DNA from: Acetilactobacillus jinshanensis_A
GTDB lineage: Bacteria > Bacillota > Bacilli > Lactobacillales > Lactobacillaceae
Assembly: GCA_043289735.1 (NCBI GenBank)
Contig: CP171343.1
Location: 1,102,931 to 1,166,930 of the forward strand
DNA length: 64,000 bases
Direction: 5' to 3'
This document shows, piece by piece, positions 45,274-54,999 of this stretch (position 1 is the stretch's first letter; each line of letters opens with the position of its first letter). A program made the translations under genes and the position numbers. The notes below the pieces were generated by a model, which was given only the letters and a program-made list of their open reading frames with translations, was not told the origin of the DNA and did not search any database.

Positions 45274-46114
45274 TTAAAAAGATGATTTATTTAAAATAGT
45301 AAAGAAAAACGGCTGGGCCTTTAATTTTATCGTTATTACCTGTAAATAATCAATCCGCTGGGAAGTATAATACTTCGGGTTATAAATGTAATAACGACGG
45401 TGACGACGAATGACCATCACCTGTCCAGAAAGACAGCGGCTTATCATTACCATCCGGAAATACGGAAGCATCAACCGACTGGCCTAAAGCAGGACTATAG
45501 TGATTATCAGCAGACTGCCATAGGTCATAATGATACGATGGCGATGGTTCAACTCCGTAATCAGCAATCCACAATGCATCATAAGAATTGCGGGTCTGCG
45601 GAGTAAAATTAGTATTCATAAAGTTTAAGCCACTGTATAAAACCGCGGGTTTCCGAGTCAATTGATGCATTTCATTAGCCCATGCTTGGGTCGAAGCGTT
45701 CTATTGATTACCCGCGTCGTTTTCTTCTGAATCATTAACGTAAAAATTAGCTTGCGGAGCCCGCTGATATAAGGCTTGAGCTTCCGACTGAGCCTGTGCA
45801 GGATTAGCGTAAAGGCTATAATCATAAGCACCGTACGGAATGTTATGGGACGCCATTTCAGAGGCGTTGTGATTAAACTGCGGATCCGTATACAGTCCCC
45901 CGTTCTGAGCCTTTAAGATCATAAAGTTAACTTCGTTCTTCAACTGACTAGCTTGATTATCATTAACGTAGCCTTGATATTCTGAAATATCATAGGCATT
46001 TGCCGCATTAGCCGGACGTTGATGAGTCAAGCCACCGATGGCCAAAGACAAAACGAGTCCTAACGTTAATGTAACTGACCATAAAATAACTTTAAGTGGT
46101 TTATCTTTAACCAT
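45274..46114 (-). pseudogene. GH25 lysozyme with in-frame TAG and 3' frameshift
   Basis: The secreted muramidase starts MVKDKPLKVILWSV with a signal helix and PANAANAYDISEYQGYVND, whose Asp is catalytic. NFMILKAQNGG, NIPYGAYDYSLY and NFYVNDSEEND (catalytic Asp/Glu) follow. After GNQ comes a TAG at 45701. The same frame then continues NASTQAWANEMHQLTRKPAV and YDALWIADYG, the normal GH25 C-half. Past WTGDGHSSS the frame shifts again to an extra C-terminal module (RRYYIYNPKYYTS). One base change would restore most of the enzyme. Peptidoglycan turnover or autolysis is the expected role. Confidence 0.8.
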
Positions 46115-46230
46115 AAAATTGATTTCCTTTACTTATTAAAAATTTAATAAAAATTAAAACTCTTATCAATTAATAGTTTAATCGCATTAAGTTACACGGT
46201 AATTACAAAGGTGTAACTAATTTTTTATCT

Positions 46231-46848
46231 TTATTTCAAAGAAACGGCTTTCTGTAATGTGGAATTTAGTTTACCGTTTAACGTATTAACTTTATTGTTT
46301 TGGTCCCATGAAATTCGGGTTGAATTATCAGCTAAATCGACCTGAATAATTCCCTGACTGGTTGGAATCGGTAATGTATGGTCCTGTAAATAATTAACCA
46401 TATCTTTAGCATGCTGAACAGCCGAATCAGCATCTTCGTTCACGTCGTTCCCGTGAACTACAATTTGCCAGCGACCCATCTTAAAACTAACGTAGGTCTG
46501 ACCCGCACCGCGATCTTGATGACCAACGATGTTGTGACCTAAATTAACTGCATTCGGATCTTGACTAGTAGAACTNNTTGNNGATCTTTGACTAGCTTGA
46601 ACCGCGGGCTGCTGATTAACTTTTTGCTGAATCCCCTGCTGAGCCTGGGCCTGAGTGCTATAGTGCTGCTGTTTAGCACCGTCTTGATCATTCTTTAAAT
46701 CATGATTAACCCGGGTCTTTTGCGTCATCGATTGACTCTGGGTTTGTTCAGATGACTGATGGGCAGTGCGGTGATTTTGAGCACCGCATCCCGCAAGAAC
46801 GATTCCCGTTAATGCCAATAACGGTAAAACCTTCTTATAGAATCTCAT
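46231..46848 (-). CDS. secreted lipoprotein, function unknown
   Basis: About 205 residues. An N-terminal lipoprotein signal with lipobox LAGC (Cys about 21) is followed by a Gln/Ser/His-rich linker (about 25-95), then a folded domain (GQTYVSFKMGRWQIVVHGND to the end) with hydrophobic strands. I do not recognise the domain. Four undetermined bases (46576-46577 and 46581-46582) fall in the linker, so three residues are unknown there and the frame is uncertain by the number of Ns. Ribosome site gaggagg. Confidence 0.75.
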   Translation of the reverse strand: MRFYKKVLPLLALTGIVLAGCGAQNHRTAHQSSEQTQSQSMTQKTRVNHDLKNDQDGAKQQHYSTQAQAQQGIQQKVNQQPAVQASQRXXXSSTSQDPNAVNLGHNIVGHQDRGAGQTYVSFKMGRWQIVVHGNDVNEDADSAVQHAKDMVNYLQDHTLPIPTSQGIIQVDLADNSTRISWDQNNKVNTLNGKLNSTLQKAVSLK

Positions 46849-46902
46849 CTAAAAATCCTCCTCAATATAAAAGTTACTAAAAATCATCATTACAATCAAT
46901 CT

Positions 46903-47694
46903 TTAAGCTCGAATTCGGTGCCAGCCCAACGCTAAGAGATAAATAATACTCTCGATTATCGCAATAAAGGCACTGACCGGCCAGTTGGTCAGATAACTTA
47001 AATAGAGACCCAGCCAAGCGCCGAACAGCGCAAAGCCAAAGGTCAATAGCATCATTCCGCGAACCGAATGCACAAAATAATGAGCCGCGGACGCTGGAAT
47101 CGTCAGCAGTACGAAAATCAGAAGCGAACCCACGATTTGAGCAGTAATACTAACGGTACAAGCTAATAAAATCAGAAAGGCAATCGAAATCCAGGTGTTC
47201 CAGTTAACGTTAAAACTAGCCCCAATACTATCAAAGGAATTGTACTTTAATTTACGGTAAATCAGAAACAGAACCAGTAAAATCAGAACGCTCAAGATTA
47301 CCAGCGTCTTTACATTACTGGAATTAATCCCAACGATGCTGCCAAATAGAATGTTTGTGGCGTAACTAGCTTGGGTATTAGCAAGCGCCAGGAACAAAAT
47401 CCCTAAACCGATAAAGAATCCGGAGAAAACGCTGATCGACGATTCACGTCGGCTAACCTTATTACCGACGGTCCCGATCAATAACGAACTAAAGATCGTA
47501 AAGATCAGCATCCCGGCAATCGGTGAAATTCCGGCAAATAACCCAAACGCCGCTCCGGAAAAGCCGATCTCAGATAACGTATGGGTAAAGAACTCGGTCC
47601 GGCGGGCGATTACGAAAACGCCCATTACACCGCATAAAATTGCGATAAAAAAACTCGCGATAAACGCATAACGCATAAACGGATAAGTAAACAT
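46903..47694 (-). CDS. Zn/Mn ABC transporter permease
   Basis: A 263-residue ABC-3 type membrane permease with about eight or nine helices for divalent metal import (ZnuB/MntB/AdcB family). Marks are MGVFVIARRTEFFTHTLSEIGFSGAAFGLF near the N-terminus and LLTIPASAAHYFV. Its ATG overlaps the stop of the ATPase gene by one base (TAATG). Third gene of the operon substrate-binding protein, ATPase, permease. Confidence 0.92.
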   Translation of the reverse strand: MFTYPFMRYAFIASFFIAILCGVMGVFVIARRTEFFTHTLSEIGFSGAAFGLFAGISPIAGMLIFTIFSSLLIGTVGNKVSRRESSISVFSGFFIGLGILFLALANTQASYATNILFGSIVGINSSNVKTLVILSVLILLVLFLIYRKLKYNSFDSIGASFNVNWNTWISIAFLILLACTVSITAQIVGSLLIFVLLTIPASAAHYFVHSVRGMMLLTFGFALFGAWLGLYLSYLTNWPVSAFIAIIESIIYLLALGWHRIRA

Positions 47695-48350
47695 TATTTT
47701 TGGCCCCCGATCTTTCTAAAACTGCCGTGCCGATCCTGAATATGAAGTTCGTAATCGCCAAACCGCTTGACCAGGGTCGGATCATGAGTAATAAACATGA
47801 CCGCCACGTGACGTTTTTGGATGACTTGGTTAACTAATTCTAGTAACGCCACCTTAGCATTGATATCTAAACTAGCGGTGGTTTCATCCAAGATCAGTAG
47901 TTTAGGACCGGTTACCAAAGCCTGAGCTAAAAAGGCCCGCTGCTGCTCGCCACCGGAAGCTTCACCCAGCGGTTCATTAGCCAATTTAGTTAAGCGGGTC
48001 AGCCGTAAAACTTGATTTAAACGATCCCGCTCTCGAATGCTCAACCACGGTAACCAGGAATTTTGGAGACTTAGGCTTACGAAATCTCGAATGGTCAGCG
48101 GAAATTCTGAGTCAACGTTCCGAAACTGGGGCACGTACTGAACCCGCTGACGGGGGATTGTAAATCTAACCTGCTGACTATGACGTGAATAGTTACGCAA
48201 CAGCGTCTTCATCAGGGTCGTCTTTCCGACCCCGTTTTCACCGGTAACGCAGGTCAACGTCTTCGGCATGATTTTAAACGATAAGTCTATGATTAACGTT
48301 CGGTCTTCGACCCGAACGTTTAAATGATTAACGATCAAAACGGGTTTCAT
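47694..48350 (-). CDS. Zn/Mn ABC transporter ATP-binding protein
   Basis: A 218-residue ABC ATPase: Walker A GENGVGKTTL, Q-loop YVPQFR, signature ASGGEQQRAFLAQAL (variant of LSGGQ), Walker B LLILDETTASLD and the switch His in FITHD. It drives metal import through the overlapping permease. Start and stop overlap both neighbours by one base, implying tight translational coupling. Confidence 0.95.
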   Translation of the reverse strand: MKPVLIVNHLNVRVEDRTLIIDLSFKIMPKTLTCVTGENGVGKTTLMKTLLRNYSRHSQQVRFTIPRQRVQYVPQFRNVDSEFPLTIRDFVSLSLQNSWLPWLSIRERDRLNQVLRLTRLTKLANEPLGEASGGEQQRAFLAQALVTGPKLLILDETTASLDINAKVALLELVNQVIQKRHVAVMFITHDPTLVKRFGDYELHIQDRHGSFRKIGGQK

Positions 48351-49255
48351 TAGTTAAGCCCCTTTTCCTTAGCTTGAATCATTTCAAGACGGTAATTCTG
48401 CTTCATCATCCAGGTACGGTAACTAGAACCGTTCGGCATGGTTTCGGTAATCTTCATCACGGGAACGTGATAACGATGAGCCATTTTAACTAAATTATCA
48501 ACGATGGCGTCACTCGCCTGGGTGTTATCCACGAAAAACGCAATCCGTCGATTCCGAAGGTCATTTTGAACGCCCCGAATGGCTTCCGGTGACGGATCGG
48601 TACCGTGTTCAACGGCTTTAGCGTAAGCCGAATCGTTTATCCGATAACCCATTTCGCGCAACTGATAATCAAAGACCGGTTCGCTCACGTCGACGCGGGA
48701 CGACTGCCGATGATGTTTTAACCAATCAATCTGGGTCCGAATCACATCTAGAGAATTAACGTAACGACGGGCGTTCCGGTAAAATTCTTTTCGATGAGCA
48801 GGATCCTTTTGGCTAAACCGTTTAGCTAAATAATAAGCTAATTTAGGCATGGTCTGAAGCTTGTACCAGACGTGCGGATTACTTTGCAACGATTTATGCA
48901 ATAAGGTCAGGCCCACCCGAATCCGTTTGGCGTGCGGGGCATCTCGGGATAGACTATTCATCCAGTCGTCATAACCCAGACCGTTGCTAATTACGAAGTC
49001 CGACTTCGAAACGGCTTCGGCATCCCGGTCGGTCGGGTTAAAATCATGCGGATCGATACTGGAATTCTTAATGATCGAAGTTACGTGACCGTAGCGGCCC
49101 AGAACCGCTTTGGCGGTCGCTCCGTAAAAATTAACCGACGAAACGACGTTGATTCCCCGAGATGATGTCGGATGACGAGCTCCGCAACCCGATAAAAATA
49201 AAAGCGCAGTTATCGTTACGAGTAAACTGCACCCTAACTTTTTCAATAATTTCAA
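48350..49255 (-). CDS. Zn/Mn ABC transporter substrate-binding lipoprotein
   Basis: A 301-residue cluster A-I metal-binding lipoprotein: signal peptide and lipobox LSGCGAR (Cys about 24), metal ligands His in SIDPHDFNPTD (about 68) and His in NPHVWYKL (about 133), with Glu in VSEPVFDY and Asp in FFVDNTQAS as further candidates. It lacks the long His-rich loop typical of zinc-specific ZnuA, so Mn2+ or mixed specificity is possible. A TTG start is likely, with gagg about 11 bases upstream. First gene of the three-gene operon. Confidence 0.92.
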   Translation of the reverse strand: MKLLKKLGCSLLVTITALLFLSGCGARHPTSSRGINVVSSVNFYGATAKAVLGRYGHVTSIIKNSSIDPHDFNPTDRDAEAVSKSDFVISNGLGYDDWMNSLSRDAPHAKRIRVGLTLLHKSLQSNPHVWYKLQTMPKLAYYLAKRFSQKDPAHRKEFYRNARRYVNSLDVIRTQIDWLKHHRQSSRVDVSEPVFDYQLREMGYRINDSAYAKAVEHGTDPSPEAIRGVQNDLRNRRIAFFVDNTQASDAIVDNLVKMAHRYHVPVMKITETMPNGSSYRTWMMKQNYRLEMIQAKEKGLN

Positions 49256-49302
49256 AAATTACTAACCTCGCAAAATTAAATGATGCGACTATTATAACTA
49301 AA

Positions 49303-50742
49303 TTATAAAATCGGTGATAACAAACGACTAGCCCGCTGCTTCAAAACTAACCAATAAGGCTGCTTATCAAACATCTTCGGAGTCTGCAGCTGACAATGCC
49401 GAATGTCGTGAGCATAAATATCGGTTAATTGCTGATTAATCTTTTTATCATAAATAAAGGCGTTAATCTCAAAATTCAGTTTAAAGCTGCGAAAATCAAA
49501 GTTAGCCGAACCGACCGATGACAAGCCATCATCAATCACCACGGTCTTGGCGTGCATAAAGCCGTTTTCGTAATAATAAATCTTGACGCCCTCGTGAGCT
49601 AACCAGTCAGCGTAATATTGGGTCGCTCGATAAACGAACGGATGATCCGGTTTGCACGGCATCATGATCCGAACGTCGACTCCTGACATGACCGCCATTC
49701 GTAAAGCGTCCATCACACTGTCGTCCGGAATCAAATACGGCGTCTGAATCCAGCAGCGGTTCTGGGCCATCTGAATCATTTTAATGTAACCGTATTTAAT
49801 CTGCTGCTTATCGGTATCCGGACCGCTCGAAACGATCTGCATATTCGTACTGCCGTCAACGCTGTTCAGCGGGAAGTAATTAACCTTTCGAGTCTCATCA
49901 TTAATCGGGTGATATGAATCCGTGACGTTCCAGTCCAGAATGAACTGGGCCTGAAGACTAAAGACGCCGGAGCCTAAAATTCGCAGATGGGTATCTCGCC
50001 AGTAGCCGTACTTCGGATTTTCGCCCAGATACTGATCACCGATGTTAAAGCCCCCGACGTAGCCGACTTGACCGTCGATCACCACGATCTTGCGATGATC
50101 ACGAAAGTTCAACCGAACGTCAAAGATCGCCGAATGGGTATGCAAGAACGGCATTGCTAAGCCACCCGCTTTAAGCAGCGGCTTAAAGAACCGTTTATGG
50201 GTACCGATCGAGCCCAGGCTATCGTAGACAACCCGGACCTGAACCCCAGCCCGAGCTTTTTTAACCAATAGATCCCGAATTTTGCGGCCCAAATGATCAT
50301 TATAAAAAGTATAAAATTCAATATTGACGCTACTTTTAGCCCCTTGAATATCCTTAATCATCCGGTCAAATAACTGATGGCCGTCAGTGAAGATCTCAAC
50401 CCGGTTCTTTCGGGCCAAAAACGACATATCAGCGTTCCGAAAGGTTCGAACTAAGCTGCGGTCCTTATACGTTACGTCATCCGCTTTGACCTTTTTAGCG
50501 TTATTTAAATGGTGGGTCTGTCGAACCAACAAATGATCCAGCTTGATTGCGCTGCGGGCCTGCAAACGAAAAATCTTTTTTTCGGGCAATTTACGACCCA
50601 CAAATGCGTAGACCCCAAAACCAATCAAGGGCAAAAAGATCAGGACTAACAGCCACGCCCACGTCGCAGCGATATCCCGTTTACTTCGGAAAACGGTAAT
50701 AATCGCCAAGCCGGCGTTAACGATGATAATAATTTTAATCAA
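49303..50742 (-). CDS. cls: cardiolipin synthase
   Basis: Condenses two phosphatidylglycerols to cardiolipin at the membrane. Two N-terminal membrane helices (about 1-50; WAWLLVLIFLPLIGFGVYAFVGR) precede two phospholipase D motifs, FRDHRKIVVIDGQVGYVGGFN (about 220) and MHAKTVVIDDGLSSVGSANFDFRS (about 395). The length of 479 residues is normal. The TTG at 50742 is the first usable start by convention, but the ggag site is about 15 bases upstream. Translation may therefore begin a few codons earlier at a non-ATG codon. Confidence 0.95.
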   Translation of the reverse strand: MIKIIIIVNAGLAIITVFRSKRDIAATWAWLLVLIFLPLIGFGVYAFVGRKLPEKKIFRLQARSAIKLDHLLVRQTHHLNNAKKVKADDVTYKDRSLVRTFRNADMSFLARKNRVEIFTDGHQLFDRMIKDIQGAKSSVNIEFYTFYNDHLGRKIRDLLVKKARAGVQVRVVYDSLGSIGTHKRFFKPLLKAGGLAMPFLHTHSAIFDVRLNFRDHRKIVVIDGQVGYVGGFNIGDQYLGENPKYGYWRDTHLRILGSGVFSLQAQFILDWNVTDSYHPINDETRKVNYFPLNSVDGSTNMQIVSSGPDTDKQQIKYGYIKMIQMAQNRCWIQTPYLIPDDSVMDALRMAVMSGVDVRIMMPCKPDHPFVYRATQYYADWLAHEGVKIYYYENGFMHAKTVVIDDGLSSVGSANFDFRSFKLNFEINAFIYDKKINQQLTDIYAHDIRHCQLQTPKMFDKQPYWLVLKQRASRLLSPIL

Positions 50743-50832
50743 TAAGTACCAATTAATAACGCTCCGCCTTCGTTCAAATCTGGTAGTTTGGAATTTATTA
50801 TATCACATGGCAACCAGTGTTCAATTGAAAAA

Positions 50833-51345
50833 TATGCTGACTTTAGAAGCTGAACCGGGCCCCTTTATCTCGATCTTTATCCCATTTAGCTAAAAAATAC
50901 CCCAATCAAAAGTGGCGACCTTATCAAGCTAAACTAGATCATCTTCATTTTCCAAGGTTAATTCATCATCGATCCCTAAAGGGCTTTGCCATTTATTTAG
51001 GGCCCACCATTTTACGAATCTTTCGACTTAATTATCGAATCAACCCTTTAGCATCGTCAACGATACAATGTGGATTCTCCCGCTGATCATCGAAGCCCAG
51101 TTCAAGCACCTCCATAATTCAGAATTAATGTATAAAAACGCCGTTAAAAAAATTCGGACTCACTATCGAATGGCCCCTCCCAACGAATCAGCTAGTCATG
51201 ATCTTAGACTCATTATTAAACTAGCACCAGCGGGGTTGATCGATACGTTATTAATCAATCGAGATGCCCCGCTACACGTCCAGAAATTGTAAACGATCTC
51301 GCCATCACCACGATTGGTTTTGGAGGCCGAGTTTTCGTTTTTTTA
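50833..51345 (+). pseudogene. release-factor-like (baeRF-type) protein remnant
   Basis: Piecewise plus-strand translation gives LTLEAEPGPFISIFIP, AKKYPNQKWRPYQAKLDHL, GFAIYLGPTILRIFRLN, VNDTMWILPLIIEAQFKHL, ELMYKNAVKKIRTHYRMAP, LAPAGLIDTLLINRDAPLHV and, after a stop, AITTIGFGGRVFV. This order resembles uncharacterised proteins with an archaeo-eukaryotic release factor-like fold (baeRF), about 350-370 residues when whole. Large deletions and several frameshifts remove most of the middle. The family assignment is moderate; the decayed state is clear. Confidence 0.5.
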
Positions 51346-51352
51346 ACTATAT

Positions 51353-51466
51353 TTAAAAGAAAAATTTCAAGCTGCCGCGGCCAAAATAAATCAATGCCGC
51401 TAAAATAATGAATAGCAGAATGATCAGAGCAATCGAGCCCCAGTGCATTAATTTTGGATTATGCAC
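51353..51466 (-). CDS. 37-residue single-helix membrane peptide
   Basis: GTG start with aaaggtg 7 bases upstream. It encodes MHNPKLMHWG, then one hydrophobic helix SIALIILLFIILAALIYF and a basic end GRGSLKFFF. Small proteins of this kind are common in lactobacilli, but I cannot name this one. A terminator lies between it and the yisL-like gene on its left end. Confidence 0.55.
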   Translation of the reverse strand: MHNPKLMHWGSIALIILLFIILAALIYFGRGSLKFFF

Positions 51467-51492
51467 GGTCAATCACCTTTCTAATCAGATAA

Positions 51493-51527
51493 CAAAAACG
51501 GCAGCTACATCTAGCCGCCGTTTTTTA
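51493..51527. terminator. intrinsic terminator
   Basis: The stem aaaacggcagcta / tagccgccgtttt is flanked by A and T runs. It follows the yisL gene (minus strand). Confidence 0.8.
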
Positions 51528-51538
51528 TCTAATTTAAT

Positions 51539-51892
51539 TTATAAATTAACCCAAGGACCGAACTGAGCGGTGACTAAGCCTAATACGATCAAAGCTACCA
51601 ATAAAATAACGCCGATCCAGACGTCACGCTTGCTTAGCTGGTTCTTAAACCGCTGAACAACTAAGTATTCAAGGAAGCAGATAACCAGAATCGAGGCGAT
51701 AACTTTAAAGTAAGCCAAAAGCGGTGTCCGCATCCAAGCTAACGGATAAAGCCATAGGCCATCTAAAACGAATAGAATGTAAATGGTGCGAATGGCGAAG
51801 ACGTATGGGCGATAGCCGCCCTTACGTCTTAAGTCTAGGAATAAGAGAACTAGCAAGGCAACCACCAAAATGATGTGTAACCATGTAAACAT
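51539..51892 (-). CDS. yisL: DUF1516/YisL-family membrane protein
   Basis: A 117-residue protein with four membrane helices (LHIILVVALLVLLFL, AIRTIYILFVLDGLWL, VIASILVICFLEYLVV, WIGVILLVALIVLGLV) and the conserved ending of helix 3, LEYLVVQRFKNQLSKR. Function of the family is unknown. A second, disrupted member lies directly upstream. Ribosome site aaggaag. Confidence 0.85.
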   Translation of the reverse strand: MFTWLHIILVVALLVLLFLDLRRKGGYRPYVFAIRTIYILFVLDGLWLYPLAWMRTPLLAYFKVIASILVICFLEYLVVQRFKNQLSKRDVWIGVILLVALIVLGLVTAQFGPWVNL

Positions 51893-51948
51893 ATTTTTAG
51901 AGCCTTCCTTATATTAATTTCTAAATTAATTATACTATCTTTACTCAT

Positions 51949-52296
51949 TTAATCATAATCATGCGCTGTTTCACGTGTAACATTACATTTAAAAGCAGTT
52001 AACACGAACGTGACACTAACCACGATAATCAGTTGCTTGGACAGTCGGTTCTGAAGCTTGTTCCGAAAAGCGGTCTCCAGGAGACCGATCATAAACAGGG
52101 CCACGATGATCATAAAAATCGTCAGGACTGACGAAACGTACCAGGCTCTTCACGCAATCATGATCAAAAGTAAAAGTGATAGATCATAGCAGGTCCGGGA
52201 CGGAATCGCGTAGCCCCGAAAATGGGCGGCCTTTAACAGGTCGACCATCGCAAAAATAAAGCTAACGATCACTAGAATTACGTAAGCTAATAGCAT
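51949..52296 (-). pseudogene. second DUF1516-like gene with in-frame TGA
   Basis: A single frame of 115 codons. MLLAYVILVIVSFIFAMVDL, GYAIPSRTCYDLSLLLLIMIA, then TGA (52150-52152), RAWYVSSVLTIFMIIVALFM, then GLLETAFRNKLQNRLSKQLI. Helix layout and the LE...RxKNxLSK stretch match the yisL gene next door, so this is a tandem paralogue. The stop probably replaced a Trp (TGG to TGA). Ribosome site aagaggcg. Either a nonsense mutation or a base-call error; nothing else in the gene is damaged. Confidence 0.75.
51967..51982. promoter_or_regulatory. parS-like site 1
   Basis: tgtttcacgtgtaaca differs at one position from the 16-bp ParB/Spo0J site TGTTTCACGTGAAACA. It lies inside the end of the DUF1516 pseudogene, about 12 kb left of oriC. 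Confidence 0.7.
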
Positions 52297-52314
52297 CTAC
52301 GCCTCTTAATTAAC

Positions 52315-53628
52315 TTATTCTAAGGAATCCCACGGCTTCAAAGCAATGGGAGCCTGCTTATCAATGTCACGCTGCGCTTTCGGTAAGTATTCTTTCCGAA
52401 CGACCATTTCGTAAACGAATTTGTTCATCCAGTCGTCGCTCATTACGAAGTAGCCTTTATAGCCGTTCTTGGTGCCCCAGCTATTCTGAACTTTCCAGCG
52501 CTTCGGCTGGCCGTTGACTAGATCAACCCCGGTCAACGTCATCGCGTGGGAAACGCAGGCTTCGTGATAAGCTAAGCGGTCGGCCTTGCTCATGCTTAAA
52601 TTAACGTTAAATAGCTGAGCCCGGCGGAATAGATGACTGTCTAAATAACCGGATTTCCGGCTCATCTGCTGAATCACGTCGTTACCGAACCAGACGGGTT
52701 CACCGGCCTTTAATTGCTTAATGGCGGCCTGCTTTAGGTATTTCATCGGCATGTTCAGGTATTCGATCTTTTTACCGCCGACCACGTTGTCCTGGCTTGG
52801 CATACTGTACTTTTTGCCCATCGGTTTATCAGGCGAATTCGTAGCCACCACAAAATCGTCCAAATCAACGCCAACGTACTTCTTATAGAATTCTTTAGGC
52901 GTTAAGCCGCGGTCTAAATGGTACTTCTTCTTATCATCCCGGTATTCAAAATCGAACTTCTGGGGCGGAACCCCGAAAGAATAAGCCGTGATTCGGTAGA
53001 CTTCGCTCAGCATCCGGTCGCGGGCCGCCATAATCTCTTTATCGGTAGCGCCGCCTTTAACTAAACGCCGAAGCTGCATGGCGTCCCGACGAAGCTTTAA
53101 ACTTAAGACCATATCGAAATCAAAGGTGTTGTTAGTAACGGTCGTTTCGGGAAAGACGGACTGCGGAACCACACCGTACTTTTCGACCAAGGCAACGGCC
53201 ATGTCCCATTGGCCACCGTCATCATCGGGAGCACCCAAATAATAATCAACCAAGCGATCCTTAGTGGAACGGCCCGCTAAGGCGATCATATGATCGTAGA
53301 ACATGTTGGCGCGTTCGATCTTATCCCAGAAGAACAGGTAATTCTGGGATAACTGAAAATCTTTAACGCCGATCTTCTTAGCGACGTGCTGCTTTAGAAC
53401 GTTTAATAACGCGAACATCCAGCAGCGGCCGCTCCGTTTCTGGTTAGAGACCTTGCCCGTCTTGACTTCAACGTTAAAGACCGGCTGCATTCTAGACTTA
53501 GCTTTCGGATCCCGGGCCACGTTGTTAATGCCGTTTTCCTGAATCGCTCGCGCGATCACGTCTCGTTCGGGCTGCTTTTGATAACTAGCTTTTAACTGTT
53601 CGATATCTTTTTGATTTAATTCACTCAT
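52315..53628 (-). CDS. pepC: aminopeptidase C (bleomycin hydrolase family)
   Basis: An intracellular cysteine aminopeptidase (C1B) releasing N-terminal residues from peptides during growth on protein. The catalytic Cys is in NQKRSGRCWMFALL (about residue 69), and the His is in SHAMTLTGVD. The Asn is in VQNSWGTKNGYKGYF. Its roughly 437 residues match the family. The ATG at 53628 was chosen since agagg lies 8 bases upstream; the GTG at 53637 is too close to it. It is immediately downstream of a second, frameshifted pepC copy. Confidence 0.96.
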   Translation of the reverse strand: MSELNQKDIEQLKASYQKQPERDVIARAIQENGINNVARDPKAKSRMQPVFNVEVKTGKVSNQKRSGRCWMFALLNVLKQHVAKKIGVKDFQLSQNYLFFWDKIERANMFYDHMIALAGRSTKDRLVDYYLGAPDDDGGQWDMAVALVEKYGVVPQSVFPETTVTNNTFDFDMVLSLKLRRDAMQLRRLVKGGATDKEIMAARDRMLSEVYRITAYSFGVPPQKFDFEYRDDKKKYHLDRGLTPKEFYKKYVGVDLDDFVVATNSPDKPMGKKYSMPSQDNVVGGKKIEYLNMPMKYLKQAAIKQLKAGEPVWFGNDVIQQMSRKSGYLDSHLFRRAQLFNVNLSMSKADRLAYHEACVSHAMTLTGVDLVNGQPKRWKVQNSWGTKNGYKGYFVMSDDWMNKFVYEMVVRKEYLPKAQRDIDKQAPIALKPWDSLE

Positions 53629-53645
53629 GTTTAGCACCTCTCAAT

Positions 53646-54976
53646 TTATTCCCAAGGCTTTAGTTCGATTGGTTTCATGTGTAACATCTTCTGCTGGTCT
53701 TTAGTCAGGTACTTCTTATTAACGATGACTTCGTAGACGTACTTATTCATCCAGCCGTCGTTCATTACGAAGTAGCCGCTTTCGCCGACTTTGGAGCCCC
53801 AGCTGTTTTCAACTTTCCAGCGCTTCGGCTGGCCTTTAACGATATCGACCCCTGTAAAGGTCATAGCGTGGGAATCCATGGCGTCTTTATACAGGAAGCG
53901 TTCCTTCTTGGTCATGTCAAAATCAACGTTGAATAACTTAGCGCGCTGATAAAGCTGACTATCTAAATAGCCTTTGTTCTGGCTTCCTGCTGCAGAACGT
54001 CGTTACCGAACCAGACGCCCCAGCCGTCTTTCATCTGGGCAATGGCGGTTTTCTTTAAGTACTTCATCGGAACGTTCAAGAAATGAATATCACGGCCGCC
54101 TTCGACGTTATCGCCGCTCTTCTGACGGTAGAGCTGGTTCATCTTTTTATCCGGATAGTTGGTCACCGGAACGTAATCATCCAAATGAATACCTTTAAAG
54201 TACTTATGATAAAAATCCAGCGGCGTTAAGCCTTGAACCAAATGATAATTAGCGTTCTTATCTTTATTATTCTTGCGCTTTTTATCATCACGGTATTCTA
54301 AATCGAATTTTTCGGGCGGAACGCCTAACGATTCGGCCGTCATTCGATAAACTTCGTCCATCATCTTAGTCTTTTCGGACTTTAAATCTGATGTCTGGCC
54401 CTTACGAACTAGATGACGTAGAATGACGGCATCCCGGCGTAACTTTAGGCCTAGCACCATATCAAAGTCAACGGTGTCATTAGCAACCTTAGTCCTCGGA
54501 AAGGCACTAGCGGGCATTAAGCCGTACTTTTCAATCAACGAAACGGCCATGCTCCATTCACCGCCGTCGTCATCCGGAAAGTTCAAGAACTGATCAACCG
54601 AACGATCGTAGGTCGACTTCTTAGCCGTCTTGATCATGTGGTCAAAATAAACGTTGGCCCGTTCGATCTTGTCCCAGAAGAACAGGTAATTACTGGACAG
54701 TTCAAAATCCTTAACGTGATACTTTTTACTGAAGTAATGCCGCAAGAAGTTCAAAGCGGCAAACATCCAGCATAGTCCGGCGTGCTTCTGGTCGGTAATC
54801 GTCTTGGTATTCAAATCCAACGAGAAGACCCGGTTCAAATGAGCCTTAACTTTCGGGTTCCGGGCTACGTTATTAATCCCGTTCTCTTGAATGGCTCGAG
54901 AAACTACGCCGGCATCCGGCTGAGCTTTCAGGTTATTATTCATTTGTTTATAATCTTGTTGCGTTAACTTATGCAT
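53646..54976 (-). pseudogene. pepC: second pepC copy with one frameshift
   Basis: The catalytic Cys is in DQKHAGLCWMFAAL, and the His and Asn are in DSHAMTFTGVDIVKG and VENSWGSKVGESGYF. The frame is open from 54976 to about 53985, where VLQQEARTKAI ends in TAG. Removing the effect of a single missing base restores SQNKGYLDSQLYQRAKLFNV and the remaining 89 residues to 53646. Otherwise the gene is full-length, with an ideal ribosome site (ggagg). It is about 60 percent identical to the intact copy by eye. Recent pseudogene or sequencing error. Confidence 0.82.
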
Positions 54977-54999
54977 AAACAGAACCTCCGTTCAGAAGT

